Below, one piece after another: positions 16,266 to 25,007 of a DNA stretch of 64,000 nt. The DNA is taken from contig NZ_JANIAA010000010.1 of NCBI RefSeq assembly GCF_024505145.1, positions 62,001 to 126,000 of the forward strand, written 5' to 3'. The notes under the pieces were generated by a model that made no database searches, was not told where the DNA came from, and was given only the letters and a program-made list of their open reading frames with translations. The translations under genes were made by a program, and so were the position numbers. Positions within the stretch are counted from its first letter, which is position 1, and every line of letters starts with the position of its first letter. The stretch is from Streptomyces rugosispiralis. GTDB taxonomy: Bacteria > Actinomycetota > Actinomycetes > Streptomycetales > Streptomycetaceae.

Positions 16266-17278
16266 TCAGCTGTCGTCTCCGGTGTCGATAGCCGCGAGGT
16301 ACAGCCGCTCCGCCTTCTCAGGGTGCCCCGACTCTGCCGCCCACTGCGCCAGCTTCCGCAATGCCTTGGAGTTCCCCAACCAGGCGGCCGCCTGGTGCAG
16401 GCGTTCGGCCTCCTCGCGGTTTCCTTTACGTTCGTGCGCATCCGCGAACAGCTCGTGCAGACTGCCGTACTCCAGGAACCAGCGGGTCACCGGATCGACG
16501 TCCGGCCTGTTGTGGCGCAGCACATAGGAGTCGACGTCCTCCAGGACGAACAGGGCCGTGTCCTCGGCCCCGGAAGACGAGGGGGCTCCAACGCCTCTCG
16601 TCGCTCCGCATTTCGATCCGCTTCCCATCGCGCCTCCCAATCGAGATGCCTTCGCGCGGACTCGTTTCCCAGCTCAGCTGCGGCCAGGTATAGCTGCCTG
16701 GCCCGGACTCCGTCCCCGGACAGTTCATGCCTGAGTGCCAGCCTCGCCAGGGTGTCCGGGCACACGGCATCAGTAGCGCCTCGGAGGATCCGGTCCGCTT
16801 GCGCAGACTCCCCCGCCTCTATTCGCCGCCACGCAAGTTCGCCCGCCGCCTGTCCGTCACCCGCGGCTGCGGCGGCCTCGATGAGCCGGTGCGCTGTCTC
16901 GTGGTCTTCGGCCCGGTCCATCCGCATTGCGAGCGCGAACAGGGCGGACGGGTCCCCGGCGTCCGCACTGGCTGCGTACAGGACGGCAGCGTGGCGCAGC
17001 CTCGCCCGCTGCTGGGCGGCGTAGGCGAGGCGGTGGAGGTCCGTGGCGTCCGTGAGGTGCTCGGCCGCGGCGTCCCAGAAGGAGGCCAGCGGGCAGACGG
17101 TTCGGCGGGTCCGGTCACCGTGCTGCTGCAGGAAGTCGGCAAGGCGCACCACGCCCGACGCAACGCCCATCCGGCCTGGACGGGCGACGTCCTTTAGCGG
17201 GCTGGTGGTCTGCTTGACGATGGTACGGGCACGGGCGAGCGCCCGGGTTGAACCACCCGGGGTCGACGGCCCTTTCAT
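16266..17278 (-). pseudogene. TPR/Sel1-like repeat protein, frameshifted, probably the C-terminal remnant of a STAND-type protein
   Basis: From 17278 the protein reads as tandem two-helix repeats ('FWDAAAEHLTDATDLHRLAYAAQQRARLRHA'-like, 'LYAASADAGDPSALFALA', 'TLARLALRHELSGDGVRARQLYLAAAELGNE'). Near 16570 the sensible frame changes and repeats resume as 'LFVLEDVDSYVLRHNRPDVD', 'LHELFADAHERKGNREEAERLHQAAAWLGN' and 'GHPEKAERLYLAAID' up to the stop at 16266. 'FWDAAAEHL' and what follows resemble the repeat tail of large Streptomyces NTPase-TPR proteins, whose N-terminal ATPase is absent. With the frameshift this is most likely a dead fragment of a further conflict gene. Confidence 0.65.
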
Positions 17279-17516
17279 CGTCGTCTAGGTAGCCCGGGCT
17301 GCGGCCTCCAGGAAGGCAAGCAGCACCGGGTGATCTGAGCCCTGTACAGGCTCTCCACCGCACCACGTCGATGGGAGTAGACCAGGTCAAGCAAGCACTC
17401 CGCGTCAGGCCCGCCACATGCCGTCAGACCAAATTGCGTGGTCGCCAGCGTGGTACCACTAGTCGCTCGTGCTGAACTTCTATGCTGTGGCCGGTGGGGA
17501 GAGCCGAGCAAGGAGC

Positions 17517-19715
17517 ATGGGGGACGCTGGTGCGGTGGTGCGGGACCGGCCGACGGGCGGTGTCGTGAACGAAATGCAATCGGAACCGTTAATCCGGCTG
17601 GCCAGCCTGCGCCAGCTACAGCAGGCAATCACGAGGCTCAACACAAGCCACAGCCTCGCGGACACTTTGCAGGCCGTAGCCGACGGCCTCCCGAGCGCCC
17701 TCGGCTACGGATTATCGGTCGTGCACCTGGTCGGCCCCGCAGGCGACCTCCAGGTAGCCGCCATAGCGGGTAGCCCCGAGGCCGAGGTACATCTGGACGG
17801 GCAGACCGGTCCGCGCGACTCGTGGGAGCGCCGCCTAACAGAAGGCGACCGTTGGGGAGACCTGCGGTTCATCCCGTACACCCGTAGCGCCTTCTTCGAC
17901 GACGGAGTACCGGAGTGGAACCATCCCGCGCCGGACCGTCAAGGGGAAGATGCATGGCACCCGGGCGATCGGCTCTACGCCCCGATGTACGCCGTTGGCA
18001 GCCAATTGCTCGGTATCATCGCGGCCGATGGCCCGCACGACGGGCTACGCCCCGGAGCATGGGGGTGCGAGGCGCTGCAGACGTACGCCTTCCATGCCGC
18101 CATCGCCATCGGGAACGCCCGGCTGCGCGGCAACATGCAGCGCGCCCTGCTGCGCCTAGAGCGCGAGCAGCAGGCACTCCGGGCCAGTGAGGATTCCTTC
18201 CGACGGGCGTTCGAATATGCGCACAGCGGCATGGCCATCGCCGAGATGGGCGGCGATGGCCACGGTCGCCTGCTGCGCACCAACGAGGCCCTGTGCCGGC
18301 TGCTGGGTCGCCCGGCCTCTGCGATGCGTCGCTACGCGTTCGCCGACCTCGTCCATCCCGAGGACATCGGCACCCTGCTACGCACCTCCGCCGAGGGCGG
18401 CCGCTCCGAACTGCGCCTTGCTCGCCGTGACGGCTCTTACGTCTGGGTTGCGCTGCACAACTCGGTAGTCGCCGACGCCGCCGACGGCCCGCGTTTTCTG
18501 CTCACCCACATCGAGGACATCGAAGAACACAAGCGCCATGAATTGCAGCTCACCCGCCGCGCCAACCATGACTCCCTCACAGGCCTGATCAATAGCGCCG
18601 AGCTGCGGACCCGGTTCAGCCAAGCGATCTGCGCCGGCGAGCGTGACAAGGGCGCCGACCGTACACCGATCGGCCACGTCCACATCGGACCGCCCTCCGA
18701 GAAGGAGGACGCCCTGAGCACAAGTGGCCGACTCGCGGTCCTCTTCTGCGATCTCGACGGTATGAAGCACATCAACGACCGCTTCGGCCGCCACATGGGC
18801 GATGTGACGCTGATCGAGGTCGCCCGGCGGCTGACCACTCAGGTGGGAGAGGGCGACACGGTGGCGCGTATCGGCGGCGACGAGTTCGTGGTGCTGGTCG
18901 CGGGTCGCGGCGAGTCGGAGGTGAACGACCTCGTCGCGCGGCTCCGTGCGGAGGTAGCCCAGCCTATCCGGGTAGGTCGGCGCCGGGTGAACGTGGGCGC
19001 AAGCTTCGGGGTCAGTTGGGCCGCCTGCGGGACGCCGATCGAGGAGGTTCTTAAGGCTGCGGACGCGCGCATGTATCAAGACAAGCAGGCCCGCTTCGCC
19101 GAACGTCAATCCGTGCGGGAGCCGGAGTCGCACCCTGACCAAGGGAATGTAGTGGCCAGCCGCCTACGGGACCAGTCGGCAGGGGTGTGGGTTCCGCACC
19201 GGCCGCCCGTCCACTGGCAGTTCGTCAACCGGACGCGGACGCACACCGCAGCCACAGAGGAACCGAGTGTCGTCGAGGTGAGCAACGCCGAGAGCCTGTA
19301 CATACTCCTCGACGCCCCGCACGTCCACCACGTGATTCTCCGGGGTGACCTGGCCGATCCAGGCCCGCTGCACCGCCTCCCCGGGATGAGGTCGCTCACG
19401 GTCGCCGACAACGCCCTGCTCACCGACCTGACGGCTCTGGATGGTTGTGAGCGGCTGCGCGTCCTCACCCTCACGGGCTGCGACGCGCTGGCCAACGTGA
19501 GTGCGCTGGCCGGGACAGGGGTGGTCTTCCTCGACATCGCGCCTCTCCCTCCGGTCGACGTCCTGGCGTCTCTGTCCGCGGCCCGCTGGCTGCGGGAGCT
19601 GAGGCTGCCGGAGCCACCGGCCGAGGGGACAGACGCGCTGAGCCGTTGGCTGCCAGAGGTACGGATCGAGATCACCGGCCCGGCCGGGGCCGGTGACGCG
19701 GCGTCTACCCGCTGA
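17517..19715 (+). CDS. CdgB-like GAF-PAS-GGDEF diguanylate cyclase fused to a leucine-rich-repeat domain
   Basis: The ATG at 17517 is taken; the ATG at 17574 ('MQSEPLIRLASLRQLQQ') lines up with CdgB and may be the true start. In order: GAF (~45-215 counting from the GTG at 17469), PAS/PAC (~240-355, 'GMAIAEMGGDGHGRLLRTNE'), GGDEF (~365-545) with intact 'RIGGDEFVVL' (~467-476), then ~60 linker residues and a leucine-rich segment (~605-735, 'HVILRGDLADPGPLHRLPGM', 'LTVADNALLTDLTALDGC', 'LTLTGCDALANVSALAG'). It should make c-di-GMP from GTP. The inhibitory I-site RxxD before GGDEF reads 'GEGD' here, so product feedback may be lost. Streptomyces CdgB proteins end after GGDEF; the LRR tail resembles those of NTPase immune receptors. 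It converges with the TIR gene, sharing 11 bases. Confidence 0.85.
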   Translation: MGDAGAVVRDRPTGGVVNEMQSEPLIRLASLRQLQQAITRLNTSHSLADTLQAVADGLPSALGYGLSVVHLVGPAGDLQVAAIAGSPEAEVHLDGQTGPRDSWERRLTEGDRWGDLRFIPYTRSAFFDDGVPEWNHPAPDRQGEDAWHPGDRLYAPMYAVGSQLLGIIAADGPHDGLRPGAWGCEALQTYAFHAAIAIGNARLRGNMQRALLRLEREQQALRASEDSFRRAFEYAHSGMAIAEMGGDGHGRLLRTNEALCRLLGRPASAMRRYAFADLVHPEDIGTLLRTSAEGGRSELRLARRDGSYVWVALHNSVVADAADGPRFLLTHIEDIEEHKRHELQLTRRANHDSLTGLINSAELRTRFSQAICAGERDKGADRTPIGHVHIGPPSEKEDALSTSGRLAVLFCDLDGMKHINDRFGRHMGDVTLIEVARRLTTQVGEGDTVARIGGDEFVVLVAGRGESEVNDLVARLRAEVAQPIRVGRRRVNVGASFGVSWAACGTPIEEVLKAADARMYQDKQARFAERQSVREPESHPDQGNVVASRLRDQSAGVWVPHRPPVHWQFVNRTRTHTAATEEPSVVEVSNAESLYILLDAPHVHHVILRGDLADPGPLHRLPGMRSLTVADNALLTDLTALDGCERLRVLTLTGCDALANVSALAGTGVVFLDIAPLPPVDVLASLSAARWLRELRLPEPPAEGTDALSRWLPEVRIEITGPAGAGDAASTR

Positions 19716-20958
19716 AGCGCCTGTGCGTGCTGATCATGTCCTGTTCCTGTGACGGCGTGAGGAAATCCAGCCGCACGTGCCCGGGTTCTGAAGCTCCGGC
19801 ATCCGCCTGGCCATGCGCGAAGACGAACAGCAGTCTGGGAAACGCTGTCTTGAGACGATCCACAAGCTCTCGGTCGGGCTGGAGGTTCAGCACGACGGTG
19901 ACGGGCCCCTGCTCGTTTTCCTCCCGCGCCAGCACCCGCTCCATCGTAACCTCGTCGCACCCCCCGTAGAAGATCTCTTCGGTAAGGAAGGCCCGTATGT
20001 CCTCCACGAGGCCGTCGAGGAAATCCACCCCCGCACGAGGAACGGGCTTGTATGACACCCAGGGCTCCGGGGCCTCGCTGGCCCTGCGTAGATACATGTC
20101 GGCAGTGCCCGGGTACTGGGCCCGCAGGATGGCGATGCGTACGTCTGCGGAGGCTCTCAGTCCGTGCAACTGCTGCGCCGCCGTGCCAGGCACCCGGGCG
20201 AACGGCACCACCACATCCACCAGGTCCCGGCGCAGCTCCTTGTCCTTGAGCAGGGGCAGAAAGCGACTGAGCGCCTTGCGCATAGCGCACTCGTCGCCGA
20301 AATCCGTTACGGGGCGCTCGCTCAGGAGTCCGGCGGAGATGACGTAGTTCATGTGGTCCGCCGCGAAGTCCCGACCGGTAACGCCCAGCAGCTCGGCGGT
20401 GTCCATCAACACCGGCGTGTCCAGGGACTCGATTCGGTCCGCGACGAACTCGGTCACCCGCGGATACGGGAGGGAACCGCACCGCTCGACCAGTACGCGC
20501 AAGGGATCGGTGAGTTTCCTCGGGGGGCACATCGGCCCGGCCTCCGACGTCCAGTCAGCCATGTCGAACCTGTCCAACCTCACAGCGGCCAGGTCGCTGT
20601 CCGCCAGCTTCCGGCGGTTGACCCCCGGTAGCGTAACCGGGAGGAGGAGAAAACTGCTGTTGGTGGCCTCACACAGATACGTGGAGACGAACGCCTCCTC
20701 CAGGACGTAGCGCGAGGTGAGGGCGTGGGGAGAGAGTAAAAGCACAGTCGCCTGACAGCGGCGCAGCTCCCGCATGAGCTTGTGATGCCACATGTCGCCT
20801 CCGGTCAGTGCCCCCGATTCGCCCGCCGTGTCGACCACCGGGAGGCAGCCCAGATCGCGCAGGAGCTCCACCGTGGCGTCACGGTACGGGACGCACATGC
20901 AGTGGATACCTTCACATGACTTGGAGCTGTGGCTGACAAAGACGCGGGGACGGGACAT
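19705..20958 (-). CDS. TIR-domain protein, likely NADase effector of the MoxR/SAV_2336 operon
   Basis: The ATG at 20958 has AGGAG about ten bases upstream; a GTG at 20997 is an alternative. Of 417 residues, ~1-135 form a TIR domain: 'RPRVFVSHSSKS', a loop region 'ESGALTGGDMWHHKLMREL', and 'VLLLSPHALTSRYVLEEAFV', where the glutamate after the SPxAxxS block is in the catalytic position of NAD-cleaving TIRs. The remaining ~280 residues ('LTDPLRVLVERCGSLPYP', 'DFLDGLVEDIRAFLTEEIFY') match nothing I know and may sense or bind the scaffold protein. It is the last gene of a four-gene operon, 51 bases after the SAV_2336-type gene, the position of an effector. Confidence 0.87.
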   Translation of the reverse strand: MSRPRVFVSHSSKSCEGIHCMCVPYRDATVELLRDLGCLPVVDTAGESGALTGGDMWHHKLMRELRRCQATVLLLSPHALTSRYVLEEAFVSTYLCEATNSSFLLLPVTLPGVNRRKLADSDLAAVRLDRFDMADWTSEAGPMCPPRKLTDPLRVLVERCGSLPYPRVTEFVADRIESLDTPVLMDTAELLGVTGRDFAADHMNYVISAGLLSERPVTDFGDECAMRKALSRFLPLLKDKELRRDLVDVVVPFARVPGTAAQQLHGLRASADVRIAILRAQYPGTADMYLRRASEAPEPWVSYKPVPRAGVDFLDGLVEDIRAFLTEEIFYGGCDEVTMERVLAREENEQGPVTVVLNLQPDRELVDRLKTAFPRLLFVFAHGQADAGASEPGHVRLDFLTPSQEQDMISTHRRFSG

Positions 20959-21009
20959 GGGGCTACTTCTCCTGCGAAGATGGCGTTGATCGGACACGGA
21001 TCGGGGCGG

Positions 21010-23868
21010 TCACCCCGACGAGGGAGGCCCGGTCAGCCGGAACCACATCACGGCGCCGGCGGCCATGGTCACAAAGACACCCGAGTCAGCGGACCGCGGC
21101 ACATCGGAGCCGTTGAAGAGATCCAGCAGCCGGACGGCGCCGTGGTTCAGTAACCGGGCGGTGCCATGATGCTCCCCGTCGAGGCGCACCATGGTGGACG
21201 TCCACGCCAGGTTGACCAGACATAAGACTCGTTCGTCCCCGTGACTGCGGAGCACGCCCAGGATGCGATCAGTCCCCAGATCGAGGACCTGACACACGCC
21301 CCGCGAGAGTGCGAGGTGGTTCCGCCGCAGTTCGAGCATGGTGCGGAGGGGGGCGGCTGACCTCCATTTCGCATCCTCGGCCAGCAACTCCAGCGGCAGA
21401 CAGGGACCGCCCGGCAGAGACAGCAGGATGGACGCTGCCAGTCGCCGGTCCTCCGCCCGGAGCCCCGGGGGCAGCGCGTAGCTCCACTGGAACGGGGCGT
21501 CGGCCTCGGCGAGCAGCGCGAGGGTACCGGAGATGTCGTCCCGCAACGCAGACACGACCTGGGCGAATCGCGTGTCGGGGAGTTCGCGGTTGCGGATGGT
21601 GAATCCGAGCGAGGCGACGAGTTCATTCGCAGGCTCCGTGTGGAACACGCTTGCGGTGTTCTCCTCCTGTGCCACCGCGCCCCCGGCCGGCGCGTACATG
21701 AGCAGTCGCTCGTCGTAGCCGTCCAGGAGATGGCGTATGTCCTCCAGGGTCCTCACTTCGATGACCCCGTTCCCGACCAGCCGCAGCCCGTCCACGCCCC
21801 GGTCCAGCCAGCGGCGCACCGTCTGCAGGGGAGACGACGACAATGGTTCGTCCCCGAGATCGAGCACGACGCGTACTCCGCGCTCGCGGGCGACGGCGAG
21901 CAGGTCAGCGAAGTTTCCCAGGTCCTCCGGCAGTTGTCCTACGGCCACACAGCCGACTCCCCATTCCTGGAGGAACTGAATCCACCGGACGGGCGGGCCG
22001 AGGCCATCCGCGAGCGAAGCCTCCACGAAGACGCAGCCACGGGCCCACAACGGCACCGAGTCGTCCTCAGGCGCGGGCTCCGGGTCCGGCGTGACGAGAT
22101 ATCTGCGGCCGTCTTCCACGCTCAGCTCGACCGGTCCACCCGCCCCTGCCACCACCCAGCCGCTGCCGACCGACGCGACCCGGTCGGCCCTGAAACGCAG
22201 CAGAGTCTCCGCCGCCGGCTGGTCCTGCTCCACGAGCGACCAGTCCATCAGCCGGTGGTCGCGACCAGCACCGGCCACCCTGGCTCGGTCGTCACTGACG
22301 GCCAACGACACCACGCGCCACGGCGCCCGCCCGACCAAAAGCGGCCCCCGCGTGGTATCGGACGCGGTCTCCTGCGACCAGACACGGCCGTCGTCGGTGG
22401 CCCAGACCAGGATCGAGCCGTTCGCCGTCCCGGACACGGCTGTCACCCGTGAGGCCAGGACAGTTGCGTTCCGCTCGCCGTCGACCAACCATGTGCGCAG
22501 TATCGTCGAGGGGTCGACAACTGCCAGCCTGGCACCGTCCTGAGAGATCCACAGCAGATCGACGGCCAGCCCCTGGAACGTCCAGGTGCGCAACTGCCCC
22601 TCGGCCAATGGGGCGTCGACGCGCACCAGGGTACCCGCGCTCTCGTCCGTCCAGTACAGGACGGTTCCTGCACCGGCCGCCAGATGATGTATTGCATCCT
22701 CCGACGCCAGTCGGCCGACGGCGCTCTCCGTATGACGCACCAAATGGAACTGGCGTACGACATCGCCCTCCACCCATGAGAGCACTGTCCCGTCCGTAGA
22801 GAGAGCCAGATTCCTGCGCGCTGTCGGGTAGGCATCGGCGGATAGACGGACTATCTCCGCGCTGTCATGCCCGTGGACAACGATGGTGCCGTCCGGGAGA
22901 AGTACCGCACACTGTGCGGACGGGGAAATGGGCATCGCCGGATCGGCGGTCGAGGAGACCGCGATGCCGAGCACGGCCCCCGGGTGTGCCAGGCTCGCGT
23001 CCACCACCCCCTCCTGTGAGACCCGCTGCACCACGCTGAAGGGCAGGTGCAAGGTTTGCTCCTCATGGAGTTCCAGACGCACCGGCTCCGAAGAGTGGCC
23101 CAGCGGGCTCAACGCATCCAGCCGTACCTGGCGCGTGCCCACGGCCCCGATCGTCCTAGACCCGTGGGACGGCGGCCTGCTGACGACGATGCCGTCGGAA
23201 CGTGCCCTCACCCCGAGCTGCACCGAGCGCTGCACCAGCGCCCGGGCCTCGGCGGTAGCGTAGGAGGACCGTCCCAGAGGGTCCGGGGGCGGCTCCAGCC
23301 CCAGCCGTTCACAGGAGACCACCTGGAGGCGCCAGACATCCCCGCGGCGCAGCACTGCGGCGGGCAGGCGTGGCATGTAGTGGAGCACCCAGCGTCCCGC
23401 GTCGTCCGCAGCCGCGCCGTCCGAGGAGACGGCGTTCAGGACCGCACCCATCTGCTGCGCCAGGCGGTGTTCCGGCATCGGTGTGAGGGACAGGTAGGAC
23501 CACAATAGTTCCTCGTACAGTCTGACGATGGCGGGGGCGCGGGCATGGGCTGAGGTGGTGAACTCGTGGATGTCCGCCAGCCGTTGGGGAGACTGACGCA
23601 ACAGCCTGTCTCGCAGTGCCTGTGCGGCCTCGGGGTCAAGCAGCAGGCTGTGCACGCCCGCCGCCTCCACCAGGAGTGAGAACCACAGATCGGCCTCGAG
23701 CCCTGCCGCAGACTCGGGAAGGAAGCGCAACCGGGCACGGCGCAGGAAGTTCCGGTCGACGCCGGCAGCCAGCGATACGCACTCCGCAAGGCGGACCAGA
23801 TCAGGCTGCTGACGTGCTAACGCGTCGACGAGGTCCGCCATTCCCTGTTCTCCTCGGAGCCCGGTCAT
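21010..23868 (-). CDS. SAV_2336-type scaffold: SAV_2336 N-terminal domain, beta-propeller-like middle, amylase-like (GH13) C-terminus
   Basis: 952 residues starting in ATGA overlap with the gene before. Residues ~10-210 match the SAV_2336 N-terminal type ('LARQQPDLVRLAECVSLAAG', 'NFLRRARLRFLPESAAGLEA', 'LYEELLWSYLSLTPMPEHRL'). Residues ~250-590 show repeated strands of a propeller ('GTVLSWVEGD', 'GSILVWATDDGRVW', 'DRARVAGAGRDHRLMDWS'). Residues ~605-950 follow a glycoside hydrolase 13 barrel and its C-domain ('WIQFLQEWGVGCVAVG', 'RGVRVVLDLGD', 'VDGLRLVGNG', 'MLELRRNHLALSRG', 'ERVLCLVNLAW'). The catalytic aspartate of the GFRxD motif is replaced ('GLRLVGN'), so it should bind rather than cut. 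No signal peptide. Likely a cytoplasmic adaptor between the ATPase and the TIR effector. Confidence 0.75.
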   Translation of the reverse strand: MTGLRGEQGMADLVDALARQQPDLVRLAECVSLAAGVDRNFLRRARLRFLPESAAGLEADLWFSLLVEAAGVHSLLLDPEAAQALRDRLLRQSPQRLADIHEFTTSAHARAPAIVRLYEELLWSYLSLTPMPEHRLAQQMGAVLNAVSSDGAAADDAGRWVLHYMPRLPAAVLRRGDVWRLQVVSCERLGLEPPPDPLGRSSYATAEARALVQRSVQLGVRARSDGIVVSRPPSHGSRTIGAVGTRQVRLDALSPLGHSSEPVRLELHEEQTLHLPFSVVQRVSQEGVVDASLAHPGAVLGIAVSSTADPAMPISPSAQCAVLLPDGTIVVHGHDSAEIVRLSADAYPTARRNLALSTDGTVLSWVEGDVVRQFHLVRHTESAVGRLASEDAIHHLAAGAGTVLYWTDESAGTLVRVDAPLAEGQLRTWTFQGLAVDLLWISQDGARLAVVDPSTILRTWLVDGERNATVLASRVTAVSGTANGSILVWATDDGRVWSQETASDTTRGPLLVGRAPWRVVSLAVSDDRARVAGAGRDHRLMDWSLVEQDQPAAETLLRFRADRVASVGSGWVVAGAGGPVELSVEDGRRYLVTPDPEPAPEDDSVPLWARGCVFVEASLADGLGPPVRWIQFLQEWGVGCVAVGQLPEDLGNFADLLAVARERGVRVVLDLGDEPLSSSPLQTVRRWLDRGVDGLRLVGNGVIEVRTLEDIRHLLDGYDERLLMYAPAGGAVAQEENTASVFHTEPANELVASLGFTIRNRELPDTRFAQVVSALRDDISGTLALLAEADAPFQWSYALPPGLRAEDRRLAASILLSLPGGPCLPLELLAEDAKWRSAAPLRTMLELRRNHLALSRGVCQVLDLGTDRILGVLRSHGDERVLCLVNLAWTSTMVRLDGEHHGTARLLNHGAVRLLDLFNGSDVPRSADSGVFVTMAAGAVMWFRLTGPPSSG

Positions 23869-25007
23869 GATCTCTCCATCATGTCGCGAGCCCTGCTCGT
23901 GGCCTGCCTTACCTCACCGAGCGTGATACGGCGGTCGAAAGGCACCAACGCAACCTTCTCGCGCAGGCCCGGGGGGTACCCCTCACGGTCATACGGTGTC
24001 AGACAGATCACCGGGCACCCGGCGTGCACCACTGCCTCGACGAAACGCCGCCACTCCTCTGCCCGGGCGGCGTAGGCTCCGGTGAAGGGTGGCCGGGCCC
24101 GGCCGAGGTCGGACACCAGGACCACTGGCGTGCCCGGAACAGGAGGCCTGTAGACCTGCGGGCCGGTCAGGACGGAACGGACCACACCCTGCGCAGGGCA
24201 GCCACGGAACCTGAGTACCTCGACCCTGTCCCGTCCCGCAACGCTTTCCACCAGGTCCCGCAGCCAGGCCCGGTCGAGATGGAAGGGCGCCATCCCGGGA
24301 CCATGATCGGTCAGGAGCTGGACTCCACGCCGGGCGCTGGGCCGGTGCTGCCAGGGGACCGCACGTACCACCTGCTGACTCGATACCTTCCCGATCAGCC
24401 GCCGCTGGTCTAGTGTGCGGCTCTCCACCGGGGTGGACACAGCGGCGAACATCAACCCCCGCGCCCAGTCCGTCGTCCACGGCGGCTCGAAGGGGAGGGA
24501 GGCCTGGCCATCATTGCCATCCGGCTCATGGCCGGGTGCGTCAATCGGCGGGACCGCGGGGGCGGGAGGTACGAGAGGGACCGAGGGCGGCCGCAGGACG
24601 GTGAGCGAGAAGTCGACGTCCCGTCCCGCGAGTTCCGGCGCCCGTACCCGCACCTCGCTCGGAGGGAAATCGGCGGCGCTGGTGGAGCCAGGGTCCCTGA
24701 GACATCCGGGGCGGCGCGGCACCGGCGCCGGCGCCGGGAATGATGGTGCAGGCCGGGGGCCGCCGCCGGAGTCCTCTGCGAGGACAGGTGCGGGCAGGGC
24801 AGTCGGGACCGTCTCGCCACGACGTCCGGGCCCTTGGGTACGGAGGGTGGACGTGACCGCCGCACCGACAGTCAGACCGACCGTCGCCTCGTCGGGCTCC
24901 ATGCCCAAGAGCCCCGCAATAACCGAGGCGGTCTCGGTGTCCCGCGGTCGCAGCCCCGACAGCGCCTTGATCAGATCACCTATAAAGATCTCACCCCGAG
25001 CAGTCAC
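23865..25007 (-). CDS. Proline-rich protein with a divergent vWA-like domain
   Basis: The GTG start overlaps the MoxR stop (GTGA) and the stop overlaps the next ATG, so translation is coupled on both sides. Of 380 residues, ~1-50 are helical ('FIGDLIKALSGL', 'ASVIAGLLGMEPDE'), ~60-170 are low-complexity proline/alanine, and ~180-375 form an alpha/beta domain. There, 'LLTDHGPGMAPFHLD' stands where a vWA MIDAS (DxSxS) would be, followed by 'VEVLRFRGCP', 'GTPVVLVSDLGRARPPF', 'AGCPVICLTPYDREGYP' and 'KVALVPFDRRI'. The MIDAS is degenerate, so metal binding is doubtful. vWA proteins commonly act as substrate adaptors of MoxR ATPases, which fits its place. Confidence 0.65.
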   Translation of the reverse strand: MTARGEIFIGDLIKALSGLRPRDTETASVIAGLLGMEPDEATVGLTVGAAVTSTLRTQGPGRRGETVPTALPAPVLAEDSGGGPRPAPSFPAPAPVPRRPGCLRDPGSTSAADFPPSEVRVRAPELAGRDVDFSLTVLRPPSVPLVPPAPAVPPIDAPGHEPDGNDGQASLPFEPPWTTDWARGLMFAAVSTPVESRTLDQRRLIGKVSSQQVVRAVPWQHRPSARRGVQLLTDHGPGMAPFHLDRAWLRDLVESVAGRDRVEVLRFRGCPAQGVVRSVLTGPQVYRPPVPGTPVVLVSDLGRARPPFTGAYAARAEEWRRFVEAVVHAGCPVICLTPYDREGYPPGLREKVALVPFDRRITLGEVRQATSRARDMMERS

